DNA from: an uncultured Eubacteriales bacterium
GTDB lineage: Bacteria > Bacillota > Clostridia > Saccharofermentanales > Saccharofermentanaceae
Length of the DNA: 64,000 bases
Direction of reading: 5' to 3'
Assembly (NCBI GenBank): GCA_900314745.1
Contig: OMWK01000003.1
Coordinates: 186,001 to 250,000 of the forward strand
This document shows, in pieces, positions 9,213-18,462 of this stretch. The first letter of the stretch is position 1. Every line of letters starts with the position of its first letter. The notes under the pieces were generated by a model. That model was not told the DNA's origin, did no database searches, and saw only the letters and a program-made list of their open reading frames with translations. Both the position numbers and the translations under genes were made by a program.

Positions 9213-10415
9213 ATGATCAAGTGCTTTGTAACCGGGGACAACCATTTCGGCAAACCCTATAACGGAAATCTGTCAGCAATTAAAGATCAGCTCACCGAGG
9301 CCAGGTTCATGAGCCTTGAGAAGATGGTCGATAAGGCCAATGAGGAAAGATGCGATCTTTTCATAGTAACAGGCGACCTGTTCGAGAAGTCGAATGCCGG
9401 TTATATAGGAAACGATACAATTAAGAAAGTCTGTGACATACTCGGCAGATTCAGCAATACCGTCCTGGTTCTTCCGGGCAACCACGACTACCTGAATGAG
9501 ACCTCCACAGTCTGGCCGGAATTTAACAGATGTATAACGAACAAAGAGAACATCATCGTTCTCGATAAATTCGAAGCCAAGTCTCTCGGAACCATCAACG
9601 GCAGCAAAGTCGTTATCTATCCGGCGCACTGCCAGAGCGAACACTCCGACACAAACAACCTCGACTGGATCAAGAACGCCGACATCAGCAATGACGACAC
9701 CATAAACCTCGGCATCGCGCACGGTACTCTCGACGGTCTGTCCTGTGACAATGAGGGAGTCTACTTCAAGATGACACGCGATGAGCTTCTGGGTATAGAG
9801 GGCATCGATGCCTGGTTCATCGGACATGCTCACGTCACTTACCCCAAGGAACTTACGGAGGATACGTACTCCGATTCCTACAGGATATTCAATCCCGGAA
9901 CCCATCAGCAGATCCACATAGGAAACGGAACCGACGGATACGGATTCATAGTGGAGATCGAGAAGGAGAACGGCAGGTCCGTCGTAAGAGCCAAAAAGTT
10001 CAAAAGCGGCATAATCAGATTCCGCGAGATTACCATAAGCGTCCACCCCGACAGTGAGGATTCGCTTAAGAATGCCCTGAACGCCGCGCTTGCCCCTCTC
10101 ATGCCGGATAAGGAGAATACGGTCATAAGGGTCACGGTAACAGGATCGGTAAAGAAGTCTGAATACCGGGACTTTGACAGCATATACAATGCTGCCGTTG
10201 AAGGATTCATCGCCCCCTACTCCCCCGACATAAGCGGTCTTACGGAGGAGATAACGGAGGCGAGGATCGACGAGGAGTTCGGTGAGAATTCCTTCATCTC
10301 GGAATTTCTTAAATCATTCATCAACGATCCCGACTATTCACCTTCGGAGAACGCCATCAAACTCAGCATGGCATATCAGCTCATTAACGGCATCAGGAAT
10401 AAGAAGCAAGGATAA
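9213..10415 (+). CDS. DNA double-strand break repair nuclease, SbcD/Mre11/YhaO-like
   Basis: 400 residues. The start has GGAGG 7 nt upstream. It is a calcineurin-like metallophosphoesterase with all metal motifs: TGDNHFGKPY, VTGDLFEKS, PGNHDY, AHGTLDG and FIGHAHVTY. The next gene, 17 bp downstream, encodes an SMC/Rad50-like ATPase, the classic SbcCD or YhaON pairing, so the two probably form a complex that opens and trims DNA ends. The length is like YhaO/SbcD proteins of Bacillota. A TATAAT at 9175-9180 could be its -10 box. Confidence 0.9.
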   Translation: MIKCFVTGDNHFGKPYNGNLSAIKDQLTEARFMSLEKMVDKANEERCDLFIVTGDLFEKSNAGYIGNDTIKKVCDILGRFSNTVLVLPGNHDYLNETSTVWPEFNRCITNKENIIVLDKFEAKSLGTINGSKVVIYPAHCQSEHSDTNNLDWIKNADISNDDTINLGIAHGTLDGLSCDNEGVYFKMTRDELLGIEGIDAWFIGHAHVTYPKELTEDTYSDSYRIFNPGTHQQIHIGNGTDGYGFIVEIEKENGRSVVRAKKFKSGIIRFREITISVHPDSEDSLKNALNAALAPLMPDKENTVIRVTVTGSVKKSEYRDFDSIYNAAVEGFIAPYSPDISGLTEEITEARIDEEFGENSFISEFLKSFINDPDYSPSENAIKLSMAYQLINGIRNKKQG

Positions 10416-10432
10416 TACACGAGGTTTTGCAT

Positions 10433-12808
10433 ATGATAAGAATCAAGAGAATCAACTGCGAACAGTTTGCCGGAATCAGCGGAAGATCCGAAGCATTCAA
10501 GGAAGGCATTAACGTAATAGAAGGGAACAACGAGTCAGGCAAGAGTTCACTTATCGACTTCCTGTTCACGTCTCTGTTCGTCCCGACCGGCAATGTCAAG
10601 GTCCTGGACAGAAGATGTTTTCCAAAGAAGGCTGACGGCAGGGAGCTTCCCATCACCGGAAGCGTGGAAATAAGCACGGACTCAGGCGACTATCTTCTCA
10701 CCAAGACCTGGTCAAAGAATAAGAAAAGCAGCAGCGCCTCGCTGAAGCTGCCGACCGGTTCCATCGTAGATTCAGAAGATGAGATAAACCGGATACTCGA
10801 GAACCTCCTTATATATGGAGAGGGAACATTCCGTGAGACCATATTCTCATCTCAGCGCAACGATAATCTGGCTGTTGAATACCTTCTCGGAGAATATAAG
10901 GAGAATTCCGATACCGGCAAGGCAGCGGACGCCGTTCTCGATGTATTTGCATCGGCCGCCCTCACTACCGGCAACATCGAGATAGACAGCATAGGCACGG
11001 GCATCAGGAACAATATAGATGAATACTGCAAGCGCTGGGATATGGCTTCAGGCAAGCCCACAAGCGATGGCAGGACCAAGCCCGGAGAGATCAGCAAGGC
11101 GTATAACAACCTTGAGAAGCTTAAGGACGAGCAGGCAAAACTCATCGACAGTGAGACAAACGTCGACAGAATTCTTCATGACATAAATGACAGGGAATCC
11201 AAGGCCTGTGAACTCAGCGGGAAGCTCGAAGATTATGGAAAGTTCAAGGCAGCCATCGAGAGAAAGCACAATCTTGAAGATAAGCTGGATGCCCTTGAGA
11301 AAACACAAAGGGAAAGCAAGACCGCTCTTCATAACTGGCCTGAAGCGGAAGAAGGACTTCTTACAGCCGAGAAGTATAAGAAAGAACTTGATAACGCTGA
11401 TGTATACGATCAGTACAGGAAAGCCGAGCCTCTCCGCCGGCATAAGGAGGAGCTTGAAGAACAGTTAAGAAACACCCCTGAAGTTGACGAGAACGATATA
11501 AGCACTTTGCAGAATCTTAAGAAGGAGAAGGACGAAGAGCTTAAGAAACTTAACAATCTTAACATCGAAGCGAGGATCAGCAGAATCAGCAAAACAGACG
11601 TTAAGTTAAGTTACGAGGATGACGGTTCTGCGATCGAAGTCTCTGACAACTCCGAACTCAGCCTTAAGCGCGCGATAAGGATCGAGGTCGGCGATTCACT
11701 TGATATGTTTATCGAACCTTCAGGCATAGATGCCTCAGATATTAAGAAGACCCTGAACGATATCGATGCAGGCCACGACCGCATCTGCGGCAAATACGGA
11801 GTGAATACCCTCGAAGAGATAAAGGGACTTCGGGAACAGCGCAGGGAACTTGACGAGAAGTACAGAAACGCCTGCAAAGACCTCAATGCCGCTCTTAATG
11901 GAAAAACCTGGGAGACATTGAAGGGAGAGAAGGACATAAGACCGGAATCAAGATCCAGGGATGAGGTCCTCGCCGGACTCGGCTATGAACTTAACATAAA
12001 GGAGAACGAGATATCTCAGTTCATATCAGACAGGAAGCTCATGGTCGATACCTATAAGAGCAGGTATCAGGATGTCGGCAAACTCGAGGAATCCGTCAGA
12101 AACGGCGAAGCAGAGATAAGCAGGCTCAAAGATGAGATCGCAGGCATCGATACTCCCGACTCACTTGACGGAATCGACCCGGACAAGATCAAAAAAGAGA
12201 TCAACGCCCTCAATGAAGAAGTCTCTGATCTTAGAAACGGTGATCTTACGGATGCCAAGAGCGTGATCGTATCGCAGATGTCACTTGCCGACTACAACAA
12301 TGAGATATCTGAAGCCACTAAGGAATACGAGAGCGTTCTCGCCACAGGCAGACGCTGGACGGAGATAATGGAGAGGTATAACAGCATAATGACATCCGTC
12401 GATCAGAGGGATTTCAGCAGCCTTCGAAGGAACTTCGAGCATTACCTCGGGAAGCTCTCCGACGGAATAGAAGTTACGGACATGAACGATAACCTCAGGG
12501 CCACGATGACAAGCGGTGACAACCTGCTAACAAGAGACACCCTCTCGAACGGAACAAGGGAGACCATCACGCTCGCATTCCGTCTCGCCATGCTCGATGA
12601 GCTCTTCCCCGAAGGAAAGGGGTTCGCGGTCTTCGATGATACATTCGTAAACATGGACCCTCAAAGAACTAAGAATGCGGTTGCTCTTCTTAAGGAATAC
12701 GCAGAAGACAGGGACTTCCAGATCATATTCGTGACCTGTCACCCCGAGACTTCAAAGCTCCTTACTAAGGAGAGTGAGACTGAAGATTCTGTCATGACAG
12801 ATCGATGA
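10433..12808 (+). CDS. SMC-like ATPase, SbcC/Rad50/YhaN family
   Basis: 791 residues from the ATG at 10433, with GAGG 8 nt upstream; a TTG six bases earlier is too close to that site. The N-terminal half-ATPase has Walker A GNNESGKSS and a Q-loop region (FSSQRNDN). A long helical region with heptad-like Glu/Lys/Leu sequence spans about residues 190-640. The C-terminal half has the ABC signature LSNGTRETI and Walker B FAVFDDTF, then a His switch VTCHPE. There is no clear CxxC zinc hook in the middle, which fits YhaN-type proteins better than SbcC. It partners the upstream nuclease. The 3' end overlaps the convergent gene by 17 bp. Confidence 0.88.
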   Translation: MIRIKRINCEQFAGISGRSEAFKEGINVIEGNNESGKSSLIDFLFTSLFVPTGNVKVLDRRCFPKKADGRELPITGSVEISTDSGDYLLTKTWSKNKKSSSASLKLPTGSIVDSEDEINRILENLLIYGEGTFRETIFSSQRNDNLAVEYLLGEYKENSDTGKAADAVLDVFASAALTTGNIEIDSIGTGIRNNIDEYCKRWDMASGKPTSDGRTKPGEISKAYNNLEKLKDEQAKLIDSETNVDRILHDINDRESKACELSGKLEDYGKFKAAIERKHNLEDKLDALEKTQRESKTALHNWPEAEEGLLTAEKYKKELDNADVYDQYRKAEPLRRHKEELEEQLRNTPEVDENDISTLQNLKKEKDEELKKLNNLNIEARISRISKTDVKLSYEDDGSAIEVSDNSELSLKRAIRIEVGDSLDMFIEPSGIDASDIKKTLNDIDAGHDRICGKYGVNTLEEIKGLREQRRELDEKYRNACKDLNAALNGKTWETLKGEKDIRPESRSRDEVLAGLGYELNIKENEISQFISDRKLMVDTYKSRYQDVGKLEESVRNGEAEISRLKDEIAGIDTPDSLDGIDPDKIKKEINALNEEVSDLRNGDLTDAKSVIVSQMSLADYNNEISEATKEYESVLATGRRWTEIMERYNSIMTSVDQRDFSSLRRNFEHYLGKLSDGIEVTDMNDNLRATMTSGDNLLTRDTLSNGTRETITLAFRLAMLDELFPEGKGFAVFDDTFVNMDPQRTKNAVALLKEYAEDRDFQIIFVTCHPETSKLLTKESETEDSVMTDR

Positions 12809-13886
12809 TCACATACTCCGAACGGACGCCGGTCTTGAACCAGAGTTCCCAGTCCGATATTCCCGATGTAACTATGAAGTCCGTGTTATCGCGGCGTTCA
12901 TATCCGTAATCCCTGTCGTTGCCGAATATCCTGCCCATCAGGGTGAACGGGAACATCTGACCGCCGTGGGTGTGTCCGGACAGCACCAGATCACATCCTG
13001 CCGCAGTTTCCGTTTCGAAGTCATTCGGTTCGTGGTCTATGACGATAATATATCTGTCGTTATCAAGCTGCCCGGTAAGGTATCCGATATCGGCACGATC
13101 TGGAACCGTCGATGCATCCGCTCTTCCGAGCACGCAGAGGTCATCTCCGATGTAGACCGCCTGATCTTCGAGAACAAAGACACCGTTGCTCTGAAGTTCA
13201 TTAAGAAGATCGTCCGCGGAGAATTCCCTGCTGTCGTAGTAACCCTTGTCGTGATTTCCGTATGCGAAGAAGACTCCGTATGTAAGATCCATGTCACCCA
13301 GGGCTTCGCAGGCTCTTACCATATCATCTCTTCCAGTGGCATCATCCACAAAGTCTCCGGAGATAATGAGCATATCCGGCTCCTGCGCCTCGATCTCACG
13401 CATGTATTCTGCAAATCCCTCGCCGCCGAATGTAGTTCCTACGTGCGAGTCCGCTATGAGTGCGATGCGCACGGGGCTGATGCCTTTCGACGTGGTGAGA
13501 GTGTAATTCTTCTGCCACACGTGAACGCACATGAAGATGCCGGCAGCTACATAGATGACCGTCATTAGGACGGCTAAGATTCCTGCCCAGTAAAGCTTGA
13601 ATTCCTTGTGCGAGACCTTCCTTACAATGAGGAAGATGAGCTCCCATAAAAGGAAGAACACTACGCCGTGCAGGAAGAACACGACTGCGTTGACGAACGA
13701 CAGAATGAATGTGACCAGAGCCACCGGAATCAGCATGAGCCCTATGCCGAGAACTATCCTGAACCACTTTCTGTCTCCGCTAAGCTTCCTTATAAACGAG
13801 AACTTGCACATGCACCGCACCATAAAGACAATGCCGGCGACAAAGCCTATAAAGACTGCTCCCACAAGTATTCCCCAATAGTTCAT
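12792..13886 (-). CDS. Membrane-anchored metallophosphoesterase (YkuE-like)
   Basis: 364 residues from the ATG at 13886, with AGGGAGG upstream. Several N-terminal transmembrane segments (about residues 1-130) precede a calcineurin-like phosphoesterase with ADSHVG, SGDFVDD, YGNHDKGYY, IDHEPND and SGHTHGGQMFP. Proteins of this layout (YkuE/YpbG-like) act at the membrane, often on lipid-linked phosphodiesters such as UDP-diacylglucosamine-type substrates; the substrate here is not known. It is the last gene of a three-gene unit (15442 to 12792) with short spacers of 1 and 13 bp. Confidence 0.85.
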   Translation of the reverse strand: MNYWGILVGAVFIGFVAGIVFMVRCMCKFSFIRKLSGDRKWFRIVLGIGLMLIPVALVTFILSFVNAVVFFLHGVVFFLLWELIFLIVRKVSHKEFKLYWAGILAVLMTVIYVAAGIFMCVHVWQKNYTLTTSKGISPVRIALIADSHVGTTFGGEGFAEYMREIEAQEPDMLIISGDFVDDATGRDDMVRACEALGDMDLTYGVFFAYGNHDKGYYDSREFSADDLLNELQSNGVFVLEDQAVYIGDDLCVLGRADASTVPDRADIGYLTGQLDNDRYIIVIDHEPNDFETETAAGCDLVLSGHTHGGQMFPFTLMGRIFGNDRDYGYERRDNTDFIVTSGISDWELWFKTGVRSEYVIIDLS

Positions 13887-13899
13887 AGTTCCTCCCTGA

Positions 13900-14247
13900 T
13901 CATCCGTTAAGGGGCTTGAAGAGAGGTATATCCACGTCTTCAAGCTCGCCGTAAATATCGTCGTCGTTTCTTCTTAACATCTCGGGAGCTTCGCTGCCGT
14001 CCATGTCGAAAGGGTTGTCCCCGTAATTCATAAGATATCTTCTTCCCTCTTCCATGCCTATGTCGTTCCGGTCAGACCCTGTATCCAGAATAATGGCGTG
14101 AGGGCTGTAGTCATCGAAGCTTCCGCAGGTGTCACCCATGTTGTTGGATCTGTCGAGAAGCGTAACGATCACAAAAAGCGCAATGCCTGCCGCAGATACA
14201 ACGGCCATTACTGTATACATAATAATGCTAACGACCAGTGGATCCAT
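13900..14247 (-). CDS. Small single-pass membrane protein with acidic tail
   Basis: 115 residues from the ATG at 14247, one base after the stop of the upstream gene, with GAGGCAGG as ribosome site. One transmembrane segment (about residues 5-30) is followed by an acidic, disordered-looking tail rich in Asp, Glu and Asn, ending DIPLFKPLNG. No family recognised. It lies between a zinc-ribbon membrane protein and a membrane phosphoesterase, and coupled translation suggests that it is an accessory subunit of one of them. Confidence 0.65.
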   Translation of the reverse strand: MDPLVVSIIMYTVMAVVSAAGIALFVIVTLLDRSNNMGDTCGSFDDYSPHAIILDTGSDRNDIGMEEGRRYLMNYGDNPFDMDGSEAPEMLRRNDDDIYGELEDVDIPLFKPLNG

Positions 14248-14248
14248 G

Positions 14249-15442
14249 TTACGCCTGCCTCTTTCTCGCATACAGGAAGGTCGAACTTGACTGTGTATCC
14301 ATGATGTTGCGCATAAGCTTCTTATATTTCCTGATGCCATGAGTTAATGCCAGAGATCCCGCAACCACCATTCCGGATAATGCGTAGGTACCATACAGAA
14401 TGGATTCTGTTGTATTCATTAACAGAATCGGCAGGACAAACAACGCCAGGATCAAAAGAAACAGTGATATGCCAAGTCCGATGATCATGCGCTTGTCGTA
14501 GGGCATGGCACCAACGGTCTTGCCGGTCTGACCATTAACGATGACGGTATGCGGATCCCCGTTATACATGAATGTATAGAACCACACCGGAAGCATCACA
14601 TATACCGCGTCTTCGTGTATATTCACCGTGGGACAGGATCTCTCGACGGTCGGGTCTTTTGCCCTTACCGTGCTGATAATCTCCTGGGAGAACATCTCAT
14701 CACACCGCTTCAGAACGGCAGCCCGAAGATCCACGGTCGACATATCGGATGTGTCGGCATAGAAACCGTCCAGATAGTCCTCGTCGAAGTCCTTCATGTC
14801 ATCGAAGAAGAACGGCTCAAGTCTCTTGGCCATATTGTCATTAAGCCGGAGCGATGCATCGAGCGGGAGATTTACAAAACCGCAGGCCCCTGATCTTCCA
14901 AAATAAGTGGCCCTGCTGCTCTTCCCCGACTTGACATAAGCCTTTACCAGAACGGTATCGTGGAAATCGCAGTTAACTACCCAATAGGGAACATAAATAC
15001 CCCTGACGCTGTCGACAGACATCTTCCGAATTCCCTTGGGAATGAATAAGCCTTTTGACAGACGATTCCTGATGAGCATCTTCGCCTCATCCTTGGAAAT
15101 CGAGAAAGGAAGGATGCCGTCAGGCCTCATCTCCCTCGCTACCCTGTTGAAAACAACCGTCGGGTTACCGCAGTAAACGCACATTGTCGATGCTTCGGTA
15201 CCGTTGATTATGACGTTGCCGCCGCAGTGACTGCAGGTATAGATGCGGCACTCATACGAAGCCTTATCTTCGGATCCAAACAGTTCTGCCTGCGTCTTGG
15301 GAGTGACATTCTGCAGATTCTCCTTATCGGCCGCGGAGACTTCCTCCGGCCTGTAGGAAGCACCGCACAAGCTGCACGTTACTCTCTGGATTCCCGGAGA
15401 GAAAATGAGGCTTCCGCCGCAATTCCTGCAAAGTGTCGCCAT
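14249..15442 (-). CDS. Membrane protein with tandem N-terminal zinc ribbons
   Basis: 397 residues. Two TFIIB-type zinc ribbons open the protein: CRNCG..CSLCG (about residues 5-32) and CSHCG..CVYCG (about 70-92). A long soluble domain follows, with GIYVPYWVVNCDF and VYVMLPVWFYTFMYNG, and then two or three transmembrane segments near 320-375. This is the widespread Bacillota group often mislabelled 'primosomal protein N' or 'TFIIB-type zinc ribbon protein'; the biochemical role is not established as far as I know. It heads the unit with 13900-14247 and the YkuE-like phosphoesterase. Confidence 0.8.
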   Translation of the reverse strand: MATLCRNCGGSLIFSPGIQRVTCSLCGASYRPEEVSAADKENLQNVTPKTQAELFGSEDKASYECRIYTCSHCGGNVIINGTEASTMCVYCGNPTVVFNRVAREMRPDGILPFSISKDEAKMLIRNRLSKGLFIPKGIRKMSVDSVRGIYVPYWVVNCDFHDTVLVKAYVKSGKSSRATYFGRSGACGFVNLPLDASLRLNDNMAKRLEPFFFDDMKDFDEDYLDGFYADTSDMSTVDLRAAVLKRCDEMFSQEIISTVRAKDPTVERSCPTVNIHEDAVYVMLPVWFYTFMYNGDPHTVIVNGQTGKTVGAMPYDKRMIIGLGISLFLLILALFVLPILLMNTTESILYGTYALSGMVVAGSLALTHGIRKYKKLMRNIMDTQSSSTFLYARKRQA

Positions 15443-15511
15443 ATAGTCTCCTTATCCCCTTATTTATCCGCGATTATTATAACATGAGTCAAATGGACCC
15501 GGCGGACGGCT

Positions 15512-16015
15512 TCAGACTACAGGCTGTTCTCTTCTTCTCATCAGGTCTTTGATAGAGACCCACTTATCTGCTGCGGAGATTATTATTCCTTCCCATGATG
15601 TGGGAGGAACCGGCGTGAGCGGGAACATGTGGCGCGAGATACTCCTGTAAAACTTCATGTTCATGCCGGGAAGAAGATCCATCGCGATTCTCGCGGAGTC
15701 CTTCGGATGACGGAAATATGTCTCGAGATTGCCCGCGTACTTCTCGTGTCTTCCGACTATGCCCAAGTCGTGTGAGAAAGCCGCGAGCACGAGTCTTCTC
15801 TCATCAGGATGAATTACCCTGTTGAACCTGCGGCAAAGCAGAAGCGCAGTCACGGCAACGTTCGCGGAGTGCTCTCCGACAGTAGTCTTATTATGATGCG
15901 TCTGCATCATCGCTTCGCGGAAGATATCTGAGTTTACGACTTCCTCCCCGTAGCGAAAAGCATCTTCCTGAGTCTTCGTTCTCTCTTCTGTCCGTCTCTT
16001 TACGCTTCTTAACAA
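15512..16015 (-). CDS. HD-domain phosphohydrolase
   Basis: 167 residues. The start is TTG at 16015, supported by a perfect AGGAGG 7 nt upstream. HD metal motifs are present: EHSANVAVTALLL (first His), FSHDLG (HD pair) and the later Asp in AADKWV. HD proteins hydrolyse phosphate esters of nucleotides or signalling molecules; substrate unknown here. It is transcribed away from the EAL-domain gene at 16179, with 163 bp between them. Confidence 0.8.
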   Translation of the reverse strand: MLRSVKRRTEERTKTQEDAFRYGEEVVNSDIFREAMMQTHHNKTTVGEHSANVAVTALLLCRRFNRVIHPDERRLVLAAFSHDLGIVGRHEKYAGNLETYFRHPKDSARIAMDLLPGMNMKFYRSISRHMFPLTPVPPTSWEGIIISAADKWVSIKDLMRRREQPVV

Positions 16016-16178
16016 GGCACGTCCTCCTGTCCCACACAGTGTCCCATCTTACTCTGACTATACACTTCGCCCGCCTGTTCCCGCAGTCTCAAAGATTGAA
16101 CAATATGTAAATCGTTCGTAAATGACTTAGTTCGCATATAGATGTTAGAATAATTTATAAAATATTGAGTGGTGATTT

Positions 16179-18452
16179 ATGAGATATATCGGATCAGGAA
16201 TTTTTGCAATACTCATAATCGCTCTTCTTGGATGTCTGGTCAAAGCCTATAATTCCAGGAAGGAGATAGGCCGCTCTGTCTCTTTCCTTCTCGCGAGCCT
16301 GACTTTGCCAGTCTTCGGAAATCTCATAATCCTTACGTCGACAACTCAGAGCTACGCGACCATCGGCTACAACATGTACTTCTTCGGAATGGACATAGTG
16401 ATCTATAGCCTCCTCAACTTCACGAGCTCTTACTGCGAATACGTAAGACCGGGGAAGGCTGTTAAGGGATTGTTCTACGTTCTCCTCTCAATAGATGTCG
16501 TTCAGTACATTATCGACGTGTTCCTGAGATCCGCATTCCAATTGGAGATGATATTACTCGAAGACCAGCCTTACTACAGGGTGGTCCCCTATATGGGACA
16601 GATGTACCACAGAGGCATGTGCTACGGGCTTTTCGCTGCGGTCATGGTAATCCTCTTTGTCAACGCACTGAAGGCAACCAGGATCTACGCGGAGAAGTAC
16701 GTAATAATCATCCTCTCGATCGGAATCACCGGTCTCATCGAGGCATACTACATCATCTCGAGAAGACCCGTAGACATGTCAATGACGGGACTCGCGGTAT
16801 TCGGACTTCTCATTTACTATTTCGCCCTGTGCTACAGACCTCTTAAGATGCTCGACCGCATGCTCGCGAGCATAGTCTCCGACACGAAGGACGCTATCTT
16901 CTTCTTCGATGAGAACGGCAAGTGCATATGGATAAACGAACCCGGCTGCAATCTCATCGGAATCTCCAACGACAATTATGATGACGTCAAGGTCAATCTG
17001 AGGTTCCTGTTCGGCGACATCGATTTTGATAAGACCGGCTGGAGCAACAAGGTGACGTTCGGGACCGGAGACGAGGCCCAGTACACCCATATCGAGATGA
17101 GGGAGCTTTACGACAAGAAGAACAACTCATCAGGCTCCTATCTCATCGTCCGTGACATTACCGAGGACCAGCGTGCGCTGAAGCGGGAGATGTACAATTC
17201 CACCCACGACTCACTGACAGGGTTCTACACGAAGGAATATCTGTTTGACAACATAACCAGAAGGCTGCGCGAGGATACAGAGACCGACTATATGGCAGGA
17301 TATATGGAGATATCCAACCTCAATCTGATCAACGATGTATTCGGCAGCGAATTCGCTGAACTCACGATTAAGAAGACCGCCGAGCTCATCCAGAACAACG
17401 TCAGCAAGAAGACGATGTACGGCAGGCTCTCCAACAACGCATTCGGCATTCTCATTGATAAGGAGGACTTCATATCCAAGCCTTCCAACGAGAATATGTC
17501 GAACTTTACTGTAAGAGGATATAACCTCGAGCACCGTGTCCAGATCAAGTACGGCATTTACGATTTCACGAGGGATGAAGGCGATGACATCGCCCTGTTC
17601 TTCGACAGTGCCAGACTCGCGACGACCAAGATCAAAGATAACTACCAGGGCTGCATCGCATATTACGACGATGAACTCCGCAATAAGATCATTCACAACC
17701 AGCTTATCTCAAGTCAGGTTCATAACGCCATGAAGACCAACCAGATACGTCCCTACCTGCAGCCCATTGTAAACGGACAGGGACTTCTCGCAGGAGCCGA
17801 GGCTCTTGTAAGGTGGATACACCCTGACGAAGGCTTCATGAATCCGGGGGACTTCATTCCGCTTTTCGAGCGTAACGGACTTATTGCAGAAGTAGACAGG
17901 CACATGTGGAAGTGCGCCTGCAAGATCCTCGCAGACTGGAAGGAGCGCGGCATAGAGGCATTCATCTCGGTCAACATCTCCCCGAAGGATTTCTTCTACA
18001 TGGACGTGGTGTCAGTTCTCACCGATCTCACCCGCGAATACGGAATCGACCCCGTGAAGCTTAGAGTCGAGATTACCGAGACCGTCATGGCGGCGGATTC
18101 CATCGACATGCTGACGATCATAAACGATCTGAAGGCCAGAGGCTTCATCGTAGAGATGGACGACTTCGGCAGCGGCTACTCCTCACTCAATCTTCTTAAG
18201 GACATGAACATCGACCTTATAAAGATAGACATGCAGTTCCTTAAGGATTCCGAGCGCAACATGAGAGTCAACACGATAATCAGGAACATCATCAATATGT
18301 CGGGCGAACTGAATATAGACACGCTTACAGAGGGCGTCGAGACAGCAAAGCAGTTCGAGAATCTCTACTCCATGGGATGCAAACTGTATCAGGGCTACTA
18401 CTTCTCGAAGCCGGTGCCGCTCGATAAATTCGAAGAGCAGTGGTTCGATTAA
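16179..18452 (+). CDS. Membrane PAS, degenerate GGDEF, EAL c-di-GMP phosphodiesterase
   Basis: 757 residues. The first ~215 residues hold about seven transmembrane helices resembling the 7TM input domain found in front of histidine kinases and GGDEF proteins. A PAS-like domain follows (about 222-340: FFFDENGKCIWINEPGC). The GGDEF domain is inactive by sequence: SNNAF (418-422) replaces GGDEF. The EAL domain looks catalytically complete: GAEALVRW (EAL 541-543), NISPKDF, EITET, MDDFGSGYSS, LIKID, LTEGVE and LYQGYYFSKP. It is therefore probably a membrane-sensing c-di-GMP phosphodiesterase whose GGDEF may serve as a regulatory GTP site. GTGGTGA precedes the ATG. It converges on the RND gene with only 10 bp between stops. 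Confidence 0.9.
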   Translation: MRYIGSGIFAILIIALLGCLVKAYNSRKEIGRSVSFLLASLTLPVFGNLIILTSTTQSYATIGYNMYFFGMDIVIYSLLNFTSSYCEYVRPGKAVKGLFYVLLSIDVVQYIIDVFLRSAFQLEMILLEDQPYYRVVPYMGQMYHRGMCYGLFAAVMVILFVNALKATRIYAEKYVIIILSIGITGLIEAYYIISRRPVDMSMTGLAVFGLLIYYFALCYRPLKMLDRMLASIVSDTKDAIFFFDENGKCIWINEPGCNLIGISNDNYDDVKVNLRFLFGDIDFDKTGWSNKVTFGTGDEAQYTHIEMRELYDKKNNSSGSYLIVRDITEDQRALKREMYNSTHDSLTGFYTKEYLFDNITRRLREDTETDYMAGYMEISNLNLINDVFGSEFAELTIKKTAELIQNNVSKKTMYGRLSNNAFGILIDKEDFISKPSNENMSNFTVRGYNLEHRVQIKYGIYDFTRDEGDDIALFFDSARLATTKIKDNYQGCIAYYDDELRNKIIHNQLISSQVHNAMKTNQIRPYLQPIVNGQGLLAGAEALVRWIHPDEGFMNPGDFIPLFERNGLIAEVDRHMWKCACKILADWKERGIEAFISVNISPKDFFYMDVVSVLTDLTREYGIDPVKLRVEITETVMAADSIDMLTIINDLKARGFIVEMDDFGSGYSSLNLLKDMNIDLIKIDMQFLKDSERNMRVNTIIRNIINMSGELNIDTLTEGVETAKQFENLYSMGCKLYQGYYFSKPVPLDKFEEQWFD

Positions 18453-18462
18453 AACCTTAATA